Both the position numbers and the translations under genes were made by a program. A stretch of DNA of 64,000 nucleotides from Aquitalea aquatilis (GTDB taxonomy: Bacteria > Pseudomonadota > Gammaproteobacteria > Burkholderiales > Chromobacteriaceae): contig NZ_CP039731.1 of NCBI RefSeq assembly GCF_005155025.1, positions 620,001 through 684,000 on the forward strand, in the 5' to 3' direction. The notes beneath the pieces are model-generated. The model saw only the letters and a list, made by a program, of their open reading frames with translations, did no database searches and was not told where the DNA came from. Shown piece after piece: positions 27,442 to 35,987 of this stretch (position 1 is its first letter; the number at the start of each line of letters is the position of its first letter).

Positions 27442-28221
27442 TTATTTGCCGTATACGTCAAACTTGAAGTATTTCTTTTCGATTTTCTTGTAAGTGCCGT
27501 CTTTCAGCATGCCGGCAATCGCCTTGTCGATGGCAGCCTTCAGATCGGTATCTTCCTTGCGCAGGCCGATACCGGCACCGGTACCCAGGGTTTTCGGGTC
27601 GTTCAGGTCACCACCGGCGAAAGCAAAGCCCTTGCCTTCCGGCTTTTTCAGGAAGCCTTCATCAGCCTGGATGGCATCTTGCAGCGAGGCGTCCAGACGG
27701 CCACTAGCCAAGTCGGCCAGCACCAGAGTCTGGTTCTGGTAAGGAACCACTTCTACACCGCCCGGTGCCCAGTGCGCTTTGGCATAGGCTTCCTGAATGG
27801 TGCCTTGCTCAACACCTACACGCTTGCCCTTCAGCGAAGCAGCAGTCGGTTGCAGGCCGGAACCGGCCTTGGCCACCATGCGGGTCGGGGTATTGAACAG
27901 TTTGGCCGAGAAGTTGATTTCTTTCAGGCGCGCTTCGTTGATGGACATGGAAGACAGCACGCCATCAAATTTCTTGGCCTTCAAGGCAGGGATCATGCCG
28001 TCAAAGTCATTTTCCACCCAGACACACTTGGCCTTCATGCGTGCACAGATTTCGGTGCCCAGATCGATGTCAAAGCCGACCAGCTGACCGCTTGGTGCCT
28101 TGGACTCGAACGGAGCGTAGCTGGCATCAACACCGAAACGAACTTCCTTCCAGTCCTTGGCGAATGCGCCAAAAGAAGTGGCCATCAGTGCCAGAGAAAC
28201 GGCGGTAATCACTTTTCTCAT
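27442..28221 (-). CDS. periplasmic amino acid-binding protein (Lys/Arg/Orn/His type)
   Basis: The protein has 259 residues, with GGAGAAG before the ATG and a signal peptide MRKVITAVSLALMATSFGAFA. The mature part has the solute-binding family 3 signature GFDIDLGTEICARM and the FDGMIPALKAKKFDGVLSSM block seen in HisJ/ArgT. It is the first gene of the operon binding protein - HisQ - HisM - ATPase. It delivers a basic amino acid to the permease; the exact ligand is not readable. Confidence 0.92.
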   Translation of the reverse strand: MRKVITAVSLALMATSFGAFAKDWKEVRFGVDASYAPFESKAPSGQLVGFDIDLGTEICARMKAKCVWVENDFDGMIPALKAKKFDGVLSSMSINEARLKEINFSAKLFNTPTRMVAKAGSGLQPTAASLKGKRVGVEQGTIQEAYAKAHWAPGGVEVVPYQNQTLVLADLASGRLDASLQDAIQADEGFLKKPEGKGFAFAGGDLNDPKTLGTGAGIGLRKEDTDLKAAIDKAIAGMLKDGTYKKIEKKYFKFDVYGK

Positions 28222-28476
28222 CAGACTTCTCCTTACTGCTTTGTTTTATTTGTTCACAACATGCCGGGCAGCCCCTGCCACCGCGACATACCGATACGCC
28301 GCATCAACATGCCCTGCCTTTTGGGCAGATCAGCTGATTGCCTGCATGGTTATATGAATAGCGCAAATTGTCCAGAAACTCGATTCCGGATACAGGATAA
28401 ATAACGCATCCACCCTGACCGGAGACGACAGCAGGCAAAGTAAACGCCCAGAAATGGAAAATCAAGTCGCATTCGA

Positions 28477-28501
28477 TTGTATTTTTGAGTACAAAATACA
28501 A
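28477..28501. promoter_or_regulatory. 25-bp inverted repeat (operator-like)
   Basis: TTGTATTTT and AAAATACAA flank a 7-base spacer in the 418-bp gap between the binding-protein gene and obg. It lies about 255 bases upstream of the binding-protein start. The regulator is unknown. Apart from this and the obg terminator I see nothing else in the gap. Confidence 0.4.
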
Positions 28502-28586
28502 CAAGCGCAAGTAAAAACACTTAGCTCACGCCAGCAGCCAGGCCCAGTACCGGTCATTCGTCCTCAAACAGCCGCGCCGCAGACGC

Positions 28587-28621
28587 AAAAAAGCCGGCTC
28601 CCACCAGGGAAACCGGCTTTT
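28587..28621 (-). terminator. terminator of obg
   Basis: AAAAGCCGG pairs with CCGGCTTTT. The minus-strand transcript ends in a T tract 19 bases after the stop. Confidence 0.85.
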
Positions 28622-28639
28622 CAAACCGCAGCCAGCTGC

Positions 28640-29866
<1,227 letters not shown>

Positions 29867-29940
29867 TCAAGGTTGCGATGCTGCATCCAGCCCTCACGCC
29901 TTGCCCCTCGCCAGGCCTGCTGCGTGACAGCAAGCCAGAT

Positions 29941-29973
29941 AAAAAAAAGCCCTATCTCACAGGATAGGGCTTT
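29941..29973 (-). terminator. terminator downstream of rpmA
   Basis: AAAGCCCTATC pairs with GATAGGGCTTT and is followed on the minus strand by eight T. It separates the ribosomal protein pair from obg. Confidence 0.85.
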
Positions 29974-29991
29974 CTTGTCTGCAGAAAGCGA

Positions 29992-30267
29992 TTATTCGCC
30001 GTCTACACCGGTGTACGGAACAACGGTAACGATCTTGCGTTGCAGAGCACCCTTGATGGTGAACTGAACGTAGCCGTCAACCTTGGCGAACAGGGTGTGA
30101 TCCTTGCCCAGACCAACGTTTTCACCTGCGTGGAAACGGGTACCACGCTGACGTACGATAATGGAACCTGCCGGAATCAGTTCGCCACCGTAAGCCTTAA
30201 CGCCCAAGCGTTTGGCTTCGGAGTCACGACCGTTGCGGGAGCTACCGCCTGCTTTTTTGTGTGCCAT
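29992..30267 (-). CDS. rpmA: 50S ribosomal protein L27
   Basis: The protein has 91 residues and starts [20 protein letters not shown], the unmistakable L27 N-terminus that reaches the peptidyl-transferase centre. It lies 12 bases downstream of rplU in the conserved pair. Confidence 0.98.
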   Translation of the reverse strand: MAHKKAGGSSRNGRDSEAKRLGVKAYGGELIPAGSIIVRQRGTRFHAGENVGLGKDHTLFAKVDGYVQFTIKGALQRKIVTVVPYTGVDGE

Positions 30268-30279
30268 GACTGTTTATCC

Positions 30280-30591
30280 TTACTTCGAAATCGCGTCGAT
30301 GCGGATTTCGGTGAAGTTCTGACGATGACCCTGATGTTTCTGGTAGTGCTTACGACGACGCATCTTGAAGATGCGGATCTTGTCGCCACGACCGTGGGAA
30401 ACGACAGTAGCCGTAACGGTGGCACCAGCTACCAGCGGGGCGCCTACAACAACCTGTTCACCGTCAGCGACCATCAGCACTTCTTCGAGTACGATTTGGC
30501 TGTCGACGTCTGCAGGTATCTGTTCTACTTTGAGTTTTTCACCGATGGCAACTTTGTACTGCTTGCCGCCGGTTTTTATGACCGCATACAT
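30280..30591 (-). CDS. rplU: 50S ribosomal protein L21
   Basis: The protein has 103 residues and starts [14 protein letters not shown], the L21 signature; the [14 protein letters not shown] segment binds 23S rRNA. It is the first gene of rplU-rpmA, driven by a near-consensus promoter about 55 bases upstream. Confidence 0.98.
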   Translation of the reverse strand: MYAVIKTGGKQYKVAIGEKLKVEQIPADVDSQIVLEEVLMVADGEQVVVGAPLVAGATVTATVVSHGRGDKIRIFKMRRRKHYQKHQGHRQNFTEIRIDAISK

Positions 30592-30644
30592 TCGCTTAGC
30601 TCCTAAAGAGGGATCTTCACCGCATCACGCGAGAAGAACGCGAA

Positions 30645-30673
30645 ACTATACGCAGTCGATTCAAAGTTGTCAA
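30645..30673 (-). promoter_or_regulatory. sigma70 promoter of rplU-rpmA
   Basis: On the minus strand a perfect TTGACA is followed after 17 bases by TATAGT. Confidence 0.8.
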
Positions 30674-30783
30674 TAATTTCATCAGTTTAGCCGCACAGCC
30701 AGACTGGGCATGGCTGTCTGCAAGGCTTTTCTGGTAACATTCCGCGCTTCTGGCTTCGCTAAAACCAACAACTGGCTAAAACC

Positions 30784-31752
30784 GTGTCCACCCCGCTATT
30801 CCGTACCCTGATCGCTGAAGACATGCAGACCGTAGATGGCGTCATCCGCGCGCGCCTGCATTCCGATGTAGTGCTTATCCGCCAGGTGGCGGAATACATC
30901 ATCTCTGCGGGTGGCAAGCGCCTGCGCCCGGTACTCACCCTATTGTCCGGCAAGGCGCTGGGCTACGAAGGCGCGCATCTGTACGAACTGGCCGCCATGA
31001 TCGAGTTCATCCACACCGCCACCCTGCTGCACGACGACGTGGTGGACGAATCCGACATGCGCCGTGGCCGCGAAACCGCCAATGCCCTATTCGGCAATGC
31101 CGCCAGCGTGCTGGTGGGTGACTTCCTGTACACCCGCGCCTTCCAGATGATGGTCACCACCAATAATATGCAGATCCTGCAGGTGATGGCCGAAGCCACC
31201 AACATCATCGCCGAAGGCGAAGTATTGCAGCTGTTGAATATCGGCAATACCGCACTGTCCGAGCAGGACTACCTGCAGGTCATCCAGTACAAGACCGCCA
31301 AGCTGTTCGAGGCTTCTGCCCGCGTCGGTGCGCTGATTGCCGATGGCAACGAGGCGCAGGTCAAGGCACTGGCTGATTACGGCATGTACCTGGGCACAGC
31401 TTTCCAGATCATCGACGACGTACTGGACTACAGCGGCGACGCGGAGACCATCGGCAAGAGCCTGGGCGACGACCTGGCCGAAGGCAAGGCCACCCTGCCG
31501 CTGATCTACACCATGCGCCAGGGCGATGCCGCCGCTGCCGACGTGGTACGCCAGGCGCTGGAAAACGCCAGCCGCGACCGTTTCCACGATGTGCTCCGTG
31601 CGGTACAATCCTGCGGCGCGCTGGACTACGCCAAGGGCGAGGCCATCAAGGCCGCAGAACAGGCCGTGCAAGCCATTGCCGAGCTGCCGGACACCCCGGT
31701 GAAACAGGCACTGGTCGAACTGGCCCGCCTGTCGGTCGAGCGCAACGCCTGA
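30784..31752 (+). CDS. ispB: octaprenyl diphosphate synthase
   Basis: The protein has 322 residues from a GTG start. The N-terminus LIAEDMQTVDGVI matches the E. coli IspB start region, supporting GTG over the later ATG. The first aspartate-rich motif is DDVVD (84-88) in LLHDDVVDESDMRRG and the second is DDVLD. It elongates farnesyl diphosphate to make the ubiquinone side chain. The broken tRNA-Arg gene begins only 10 bases after its stop and would be co-transcribed. Confidence 0.95.
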   Translation: MSTPLFRTLIAEDMQTVDGVIRARLHSDVVLIRQVAEYIISAGGKRLRPVLTLLSGKALGYEGAHLYELAAMIEFIHTATLLHDDVVDESDMRRGRETANALFGNAASVLVGDFLYTRAFQMMVTTNNMQILQVMAEATNIIAEGEVLQLLNIGNTALSEQDYLQVIQYKTAKLFEASARVGALIADGNEAQVKALADYGMYLGTAFQIIDDVLDYSGDAETIGKSLGDDLAEGKATLPLIYTMRQGDAAAADVVRQALENASRDRFHDVLRAVQSCGALDYAKGEAIKAAEQAVQAIAELPDTPVKQALVELARLSVERNA

Positions 31753-31762
31753 ACCCCTTTCT

Positions 31763-31801
31763 GTCTCCATAGTTAAATGGATATAACTTTCCCCTCCTAA
31801 G
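31763..31801 (+). pseudogene. 5' half of host tRNA-Arg(CCU), interrupted by the mobile element (attL)
   Basis: GTCTCCA (acceptor), TA, a complete D-arm (GTTA ... TAAC) and the anticodon arm up to CTCCTAAG are present, and then the sequence becomes element DNA. Joined at the shared 10-bp CCCTCCTAAG (31792-31801) to 42870-42905, it gives a perfect 75-nt cloverleaf. Acceptor GTCTCCA pairs with TGGGGAC (one G-U) and anticodon stem TTCCC pairs with GGGAA. The half gene alone cannot make a tRNA. Confidence 0.9.
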
Positions 31802-31896
31802 CGACTTGGGAGGGTGCAAAACCAAAGCTAAGTTGTTGATTTGTATGGGAAGCAGGTTCTGCTAATCCCTCGAAATCCACCTTGATCCAAGGTAGT

Positions 31897-31912
31897 CTTG
31901 GAACAAATTTGG
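31897..31912 (+). repeat. left arm-type repeat of the element
   Basis: CTTGGAACAAATTTGG occurs here and again in the same orientation at 42768-42783 near the right end. It is a likely recombinase arm-binding site. Confidence 0.55.
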
Positions 31913-31948
31913 CACACGAAGATGGAAAAGTAAGGGCCAGAAACGACA

Positions 31949-31977
31949 ACAGGTAGCACGTGGCTACCTGTTTTTTT
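31949..31977 (+). terminator. terminator inside the left end of the element
   Basis: ACAGGTAG pairs with CTACCTGT and is followed by seven T on the plus strand. It would stop transcripts entering from ispB and the tRNA 5' half before they cross the element's own tRNA antisense. Confidence 0.85.
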
Positions 31978-31993
31978 ATGTGGCGTCAATCGG

Positions 31994-32068
31994 TGGTGTC
32001 CCCACCAGGAATCGAACCTGGATCTGATTCTTAGGAGGAACCTGTTCTATCCATTGAACTACAGGGAC
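31994..32068 (-). tRNA. tRNA-Arg(CCU) carried by the element
   Basis: It is a 75-nt complete cloverleaf with encoded CCA. Acceptor GTCCCTG pairs with TGGGGAC (two G-U), the D-arm is GTTC ... GAAC, and the anticodon stem is GGTTC / GAATC with loop CTCCTAA (anticodon CCU). The T-arm is CCAGG TTCGATT CCTGG. It has the same anticodon loop as the interrupted host gene, but different stems and the opposite orientation, so it is not a copy of the attachment site. It has its own promoter. Confidence 0.95.
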
Positions 32069-32084
32069 ACACGATCAGCCCGCT

Positions 32085-32114
32085 ACTGTAGCATGTGTGC
32101 GAGTCTTTAGACAA
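32085..32114 (-). promoter_or_regulatory. promoter of the element tRNA
   Basis: On the minus strand TTGTCT is followed after 18 bases by TACAGT, placing the start about 10 bases before the tRNA. It overlaps the region upstream of the AlpA-like gene on the other strand. Confidence 0.6.
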
Positions 32115-32129
32115 GAAGTGATATACAAG

Positions 32130-32609
32130 ATGGTCAGTCAACAACTTATTGATAATTTGAAGGAAAAGACCAAAGGCAAGTTGTTGATGTCACCTGAACA
32201 ACTGTCTGAAGTAATTCCACTTACTTCCAAGCAGCAATCAAAGTTGCGAAAAGAAAACCGTTTTCCGATCCCCTTCAAGAACATTGGACGACTTGTTTAC
32301 TACTCAGTTTATGACGTGGCAAACTTCCTTTTGAATGGTGAAACCACACCAACTAAAGAAGTTCCAGAAGAAGCGCCAGCACCACAGATCACCGTCAAGA
32401 AGAAGCCAACCAAGTCCACAGCACCAGTTCAGGACCTGTCCCATATCTTCATGCTCAGAGCCTTTGCCAAGTCTTTGGAAGAACGTGCAACTGCTATGCT
32501 GAACTTGGCAGCAAACTTGAACGACTATGCCACCAAGAAAGAAATGAAAGATCGTTTTGAACAAAAGTTCCCAACCAAGGGTTTAAAAGAACCCGTTGAA
32601 AAACAATAA
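32130..32609 (+). CDS. AlpA/excisionase-like DNA-binding protein
   Basis: The ATG at 32130 is chosen (MVSQQLIDNL; 159 residues) because the earlier ATG at 32097 lies in the tRNA promoter region. Residues about 20-70 (MSPEQLSEVIPLTSKQQSKL, then RFPIPFKNIGRLVYY and VYDVANFLLNG) fit the winged-helix AlpA/excisionase fold that reads 'check step, small helix, R-F-P-x-P, IGR-V-Y'. A Pro/Lys linker and a C-terminal helix follow. It is first in the rightward set of genes and could direct excision or regulate cargo. Confidence 0.55.
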   Translation: MVSQQLIDNLKEKTKGKLLMSPEQLSEVIPLTSKQQSKLRKENRFPIPFKNIGRLVYYSVYDVANFLLNGETTPTKEVPEEAPAPQITVKKKPTKSTAPVQDLSHIFMLRAFAKSLEERATAMLNLAANLNDYATKKEMKDRFEQKFPTKGLKEPVEKQ

Positions 32610-32624
32610 TTGGGGTAAATTATT

Positions 32625-33599
32625 ATGAGCAGAACAATGGAAAAACCAAAGAATAATATGTCTTTTGATTTTGCCACAACCCCAATCGAAGAAAACGCTG
32701 TCAAAAAAGAACAACTTTTTGAGCCAGTAACAACAGGGTTTCAACTTCAGTATGAGCATGCAAATGGAAAGCTTTATCAAGGCAATTCATTTGATTGGCT
32801 TGAATCACTAGATGACTCAAGCGTTGATCTGGTGTTTGCTGATCCACCTTACAACATAAAAAAGGCGGATTGGGATAATTTTGAAAGTCAAGAGAAGTAC
32901 ATTGAATGGTCTATCACTTGGATCAAGCAAGCTTCACGAGTTTTAAAACCAACAGGATCACTATATGTATGCGGATTTTCTGAAATTCTTGCTGATCTAA
33001 AACACCCGGCCTCAAAGTATTTCAAGCATTGCAGGTGGTTGATTTGGCATTATAAAAATAAAGCCAATTTAGGAAGTGAATGGGGACGCTCTCATGAAAG
33101 CATCATCCACTTTAGAAAATCTGATTCAGCGAAACTCAACATTGATGATGTTCGCACTCCATACGGCGCCCATACCCTTAAGTATCCATCACATCCACAA
33201 GCCGAATCAAGTGCGTATGGTAAAGGTGTAAATAAGCAGCGCGACAATTGGACACCACATCCAAAAGGTGCAAAACCAAAAGATGTTTTTGACATTCCAA
33301 CAACTTGCAATGGCATGGGTGAAAAGACACCACATCCAACACAAAAGCCTGAAGAATTGGTTCGTAAATTTATCTTAGCTTCTTCCAATGAAGGAGATTT
33401 AGTGATTGACCCATTTTCTGGATCTGGAACAACAGCAGTTGTAGCTGAACAGCTAAATCGTAAATGGATGGCTTGCGACCTTGACCCTCAATACAACAAA
33501 TGGGCTGTAGAAAGAATTGAAAGTGTTAGACGCATGACAAAAGAAGAGTGGATAGCACATGATCGAAAAACCGCAGAAAGAAGGGAATCAATCCGATGA
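32625..33599 (+). CDS. type II DNA methyltransferase (beta class, DPPY)
   Basis: The protein has 324 residues. The catalytic motif DPPY (73-76) precedes the SAM-binding FSGSGTT (264-270), the motif order of beta-class amino-methyltransferases (N6-adenine or N4-cytosine). The variable region between them is the target recognition domain. It overlaps the next gene by 4 bases (ATGA), typical of a restriction-modification pair. The recognition sequence cannot be read. Confidence 0.88.
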   Translation: MSRTMEKPKNNMSFDFATTPIEENAVKKEQLFEPVTTGFQLQYEHANGKLYQGNSFDWLESLDDSSVDLVFADPPYNIKKADWDNFESQEKYIEWSITWIKQASRVLKPTGSLYVCGFSEILADLKHPASKYFKHCRWLIWHYKNKANLGSEWGRSHESIIHFRKSDSAKLNIDDVRTPYGAHTLKYPSHPQAESSAYGKGVNKQRDNWTPHPKGAKPKDVFDIPTTCNGMGEKTPHPTQKPEELVRKFILASSNEGDLVIDPFSGSGTTAVVAEQLNRKWMACDLDPQYNKWAVERIESVRRMTKEEWIAHDRKTAERRESIR

Positions 33600-34558
33600 G
33601 TCTTACGCAACTGGTTAGTCACGCAACCAATAAAGAACGCTTCAATTCAATTGAAGACTATATTGATTTCTGCACTCGGTATCTGGAGTATGTAGACACC
33701 AAATTACAGGCGCGCATCATTTCACAAAATGAGAGCCACTACCAGTTTTTTCAATACAAACAAGAAGGCAGCTTTAACATTACACGTCCAATCAATTCAG
33801 CATTGATGTACGACGCGAATAGTTTTGAACAAGCTGCACAACAATTCAATTTAACACTAGAACAATTGCGAGATGGACAGCGGCCATCCGGTGATTTACG
33901 CGAAAACCTAATTCGCACTATTTATACGCTTCAACAATCTGTTGGTGCTGCTTTAGATGGTCTACCTGCTGGAAAATCTAACCAAGCTAGAAAAGTCAAT
34001 GGCGATTTATTCGAGCGACTTATTAGGCTGCTTATCGTATCCATGAACGTTGATTGTGTATCTGGAACAATGCAGGTTCCAGTAAAAGATGCAGATGGGA
34101 CAGAGCTTTTTAAATCTAGCTATCAACACGATTTATTGTTAAGCAAAGAAAATGAGTTGAAAATAATTGGCTCAGTAAAAACTTCCAGCAAAGACAGAAT
34201 TGATAAAGTCTTTATGGATAAGTTTTTATACAATCGGCTTACCGATACTGCACTTCCACACATAGCAATCTTTCTAAATGATGTGCAGCGCAAGAAAACC
34301 AAAAGAGAGAACGAATATGGTGTAAGTGCCACGTTCTTACCCGGTCATTTCAAGGCATACACAGTCAAACTAAATCCATTGGACGGAGTTTATTACTGTG
34401 ATATTCGTCCAAATATGAGAGAAGATGCTTTACTCTCACAGCACATAAAGACCATTGATCATTTCTTCTATTCTGACCTATGGGAGCTATTAGATCGCCC
34501 AGGTCAAACACTAGAAGAAATCGCCATCAAGGAAGAAGAACCAACTGATGATGAATAA
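33596..34558 (+). CDS. type II restriction endonuclease (probable PD-(D/E)XK)
   Basis: The protein has 320 residues and is translationally coupled to the methyltransferase. Glu140 in VNGDLFERLIRLLIV, Asp179 in YQHDLLLS and Lys195 in IIGSVKTSSKDR give the spacing of a PD-(D/E)XK active site in which the second acidic residue is replaced (SVK). The segment SVKTSSKDRIDKVF recalls type II enzymes of the BsaWI/AgeI kind, but this is from memory. The acidic C-terminus (EEEPTDDE) is probably disordered. The pair protects the element and may act as an addiction module. Confidence 0.75.
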   Translation: MSLTQLVSHATNKERFNSIEDYIDFCTRYLEYVDTKLQARIISQNESHYQFFQYKQEGSFNITRPINSALMYDANSFEQAAQQFNLTLEQLRDGQRPSGDLRENLIRTIYTLQQSVGAALDGLPAGKSNQARKVNGDLFERLIRLLIVSMNVDCVSGTMQVPVKDADGTELFKSSYQHDLLLSKENELKIIGSVKTSSKDRIDKVFMDKFLYNRLTDTALPHIAIFLNDVQRKKTKRENEYGVSATFLPGHFKAYTVKLNPLDGVYYCDIRPNMREDALLSQHIKTIDHFFYSDLWELLDRPGQTLEEIAIKEEEPTDDE

Positions 34559-34573
34559 TTTTTAAATCATCAT

Positions 34574-34607
34574 AAAAAGGCTAGTCATTAAGACTGGCCT
34601 TTTTTTA
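34574..34607 (+). terminator. terminator of the restriction-modification genes
   Basis: AAAAAGGCTAGTC pairs with GACTGGCCTTTTT (one mismatch) and continues into a T tract. Confidence 0.85.
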
Positions 34608-34669
34608 TTTAAAACCAGCATTGATTTTCTCCAAAATATAGTTATTGTAAAAAATAAATGGAGAAAATT

Positions 34670-34942
34670 ATGAATGGAAAAATGAAGAAAGAATTGAATA
34701 AGTTTTTGCTATCTGCTGCAATTGGATTTGGAGGACTTATATTTTTATTCTTGGTAGTGGTACCAGTTGCGCAGAAGCTAATTTCAAATCAGATGTATAA
34801 AATAGTGGCAGGTCAAATGTTCAAACCACTAAAGGAATGCAACATCTACAAAGACAGATACATAAATGAGATGGCAAAACAAAAAGAAGGACATCCAGAG
34901 GTCATTGCCGAAGAAGCAAAAATCAACAAATGTAGAAAGTAA
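34670..34942 (+). CDS. small membrane-anchored protein, unknown
   Basis: The start at 34670 follows GGAGA and gives 90 residues; the in-frame ATG at 34658 is part of the RBS region. A basic N-terminus (KMKKELNK) precedes one membrane helix (residues about 12-32), then a charged helical tail with two Cys. No family is recognised. It is a single-gene unit with its own terminator. Confidence 0.6.
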   Translation: MNGKMKKELNKFLLSAAIGFGGLIFLFLVVVPVAQKLISNQMYKIVAGQMFKPLKECNIYKDRYINEMAKQKEGHPEVIAEEAKINKCRK

Positions 34943-34970
34943 AATTAGCACCTTCTGCCAATTGGAAAAC

Positions 34971-35000
34971 AAAAAGCCAGTCAATTGACTGGCTTTTTTA
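34971..35000 (+). terminator. terminator of the 34670 gene
   Basis: The perfect palindromic stem AAAAAGCCAGTC / GACTGGCTTTTT works in both directions. Confidence 0.85.
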
Positions 35001-35006
35001 TCGCGC

Positions 35007-35145
35007 TATTGACAACTCTTAGATTTTCAATATATGTACGATAACAGTTTCCGAGGCTGTGCAATTCAATGATATGAATTTTTGACAGATTGTCAATACC
35101 GAATACCAAGCAAATTGCTCAACAAGGAATTGTTGGGCATTTTTT
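35007..35145 (+). ncRNA. candidate short RNA upstream of the structured region
   Basis: TTGACA at about 35009 with an AT-rich -10 region (TATATG/ATATGT near 35032) is followed about 110 bases later by a terminator-like hairpin. GCTCAACAA (35117-35125) pairs with TTGTTGGGC (35130-35138) and runs into TTTTTT. There is no ORF. The hairpin could instead be an internal part of the larger RNA. Confidence 0.35.
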
Positions 35146-35159
35146 ATGCCCGAATGAAA

Positions 35160-35820
35160 GATGGATTGATATGTTATATGTCACAAGGCAACCATAAGAC
35201 CTTGGAATCAGCATTCAATCAATCCAGGAAGAAGTTAGGAAAGTAGAGGATGCTTGTTCATGGTTGAATAATACAGCGACGAACAAATGCAGAACTTGAG
35301 TGATTTAGGCACTAAATAACGACCATGCGCCTATAACAACAAGCAGACTCCAAATCCTGAAAGTATTTAATCAGTCATTTGTGTGACGAAAATTGCATGG
35401 CTCATTAGAGTGTAGTAGTTTGGCAAAATTACAGCGATACGGCATAAGATAAGTCCGAATGCAACTGGCGAGAAGTTGCAAGCACGCCAAATGAAAGAGC
35501 CCAATAACACAAATGCCATTGTTTGCGAACAATGGAGTTTCTTTCAGACTACTGATGAGGAATTATTCATGCCGATTCCTCAAGGCAAGAAGTTGGGTTG
35601 TGCAAAGCAAAAGGTTAAGGCTTAGTTCATAGAAATATGGATGCCGTGGAGATCCTGCACACTGCTGTTAGATTGGCAGAAAACGACTACGGTTTCAGTG
35701 AGTAGCTAACCACTTACTGGGGTCTTTTCAATTGAATGAAAAGAGACAAAAGCAAAACGATTTTATTCAAAATCGTAGGGTAAGGCTTTGTCTTTTTCTT
35801 TAGAAAAATACAAAGCTGTG
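35160..35820 (+). ncRNA. candidate large structured non-coding RNA
   Basis: About 0.66 kb with no ORF over 60 codons but a chain of exact complementary segments: 35163-35170/35218-35225, 35254-35259/35281-35286, 35306-35310/35329-35333, 35376-35384/35507-35515 enclosing 35399-35403/35497-35501, 35419-35424/35486-35491 and 35460-35466/35474-35480, then 35516-35523/35528-35535, 35556-35563/35575-35582, 35723-35730/35737-35744, 35757-35764/35769-35776 and 35785-35816. Nested long-range pairing around local hairpins is what large ornate phage and island RNAs show. The strand is assumed to be plus, because most element genes are. Ends are estimates. Confidence 0.5.
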
Positions 35821-35934
35821 TACCATCAATAACCAATAATTTCTGATTAATACCCTTCAAACGACCATTAACTCGTTAGAGATTTACGATAGTAAATAAA
35901 AATGGAGTGGCGCCAATTTATTGACACAGGCATG

Positions 35935-35987
35935 TTGACAACAATAATTCTCTTGTTAGTCTAAAACCATAACAAAACGGAGAAAAT
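35935..35987 (+). promoter_or_regulatory. promoter and leader shared with the 41221 gene
   Basis: TTGACA (35935) is followed by TTGTTAG about 18 bases later and by GGAGAAAAT directly before the ATG. The leader at 41169-41220 has the same elements at the same spacing (53 versus 52 bases). Confidence 0.55.

Noticed and set aside
31802..31990. Possible replacement 3' end for the host tRNA at the left junction
   Set aside because: After the CCCTCCTAAG core there is no GGTTCGA T-arm or acceptor strand in the right place. The only complete tRNA is the separate minus-strand gene.
35641..35709. tmRNA-like tag, because a short frame ends AENDYGFSE before a stop
   Set aside because: There is no tRNA-like 3' end, no GGTTC T-arm and no acceptor pairing nearby. 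The resemblance is limited to five residues.
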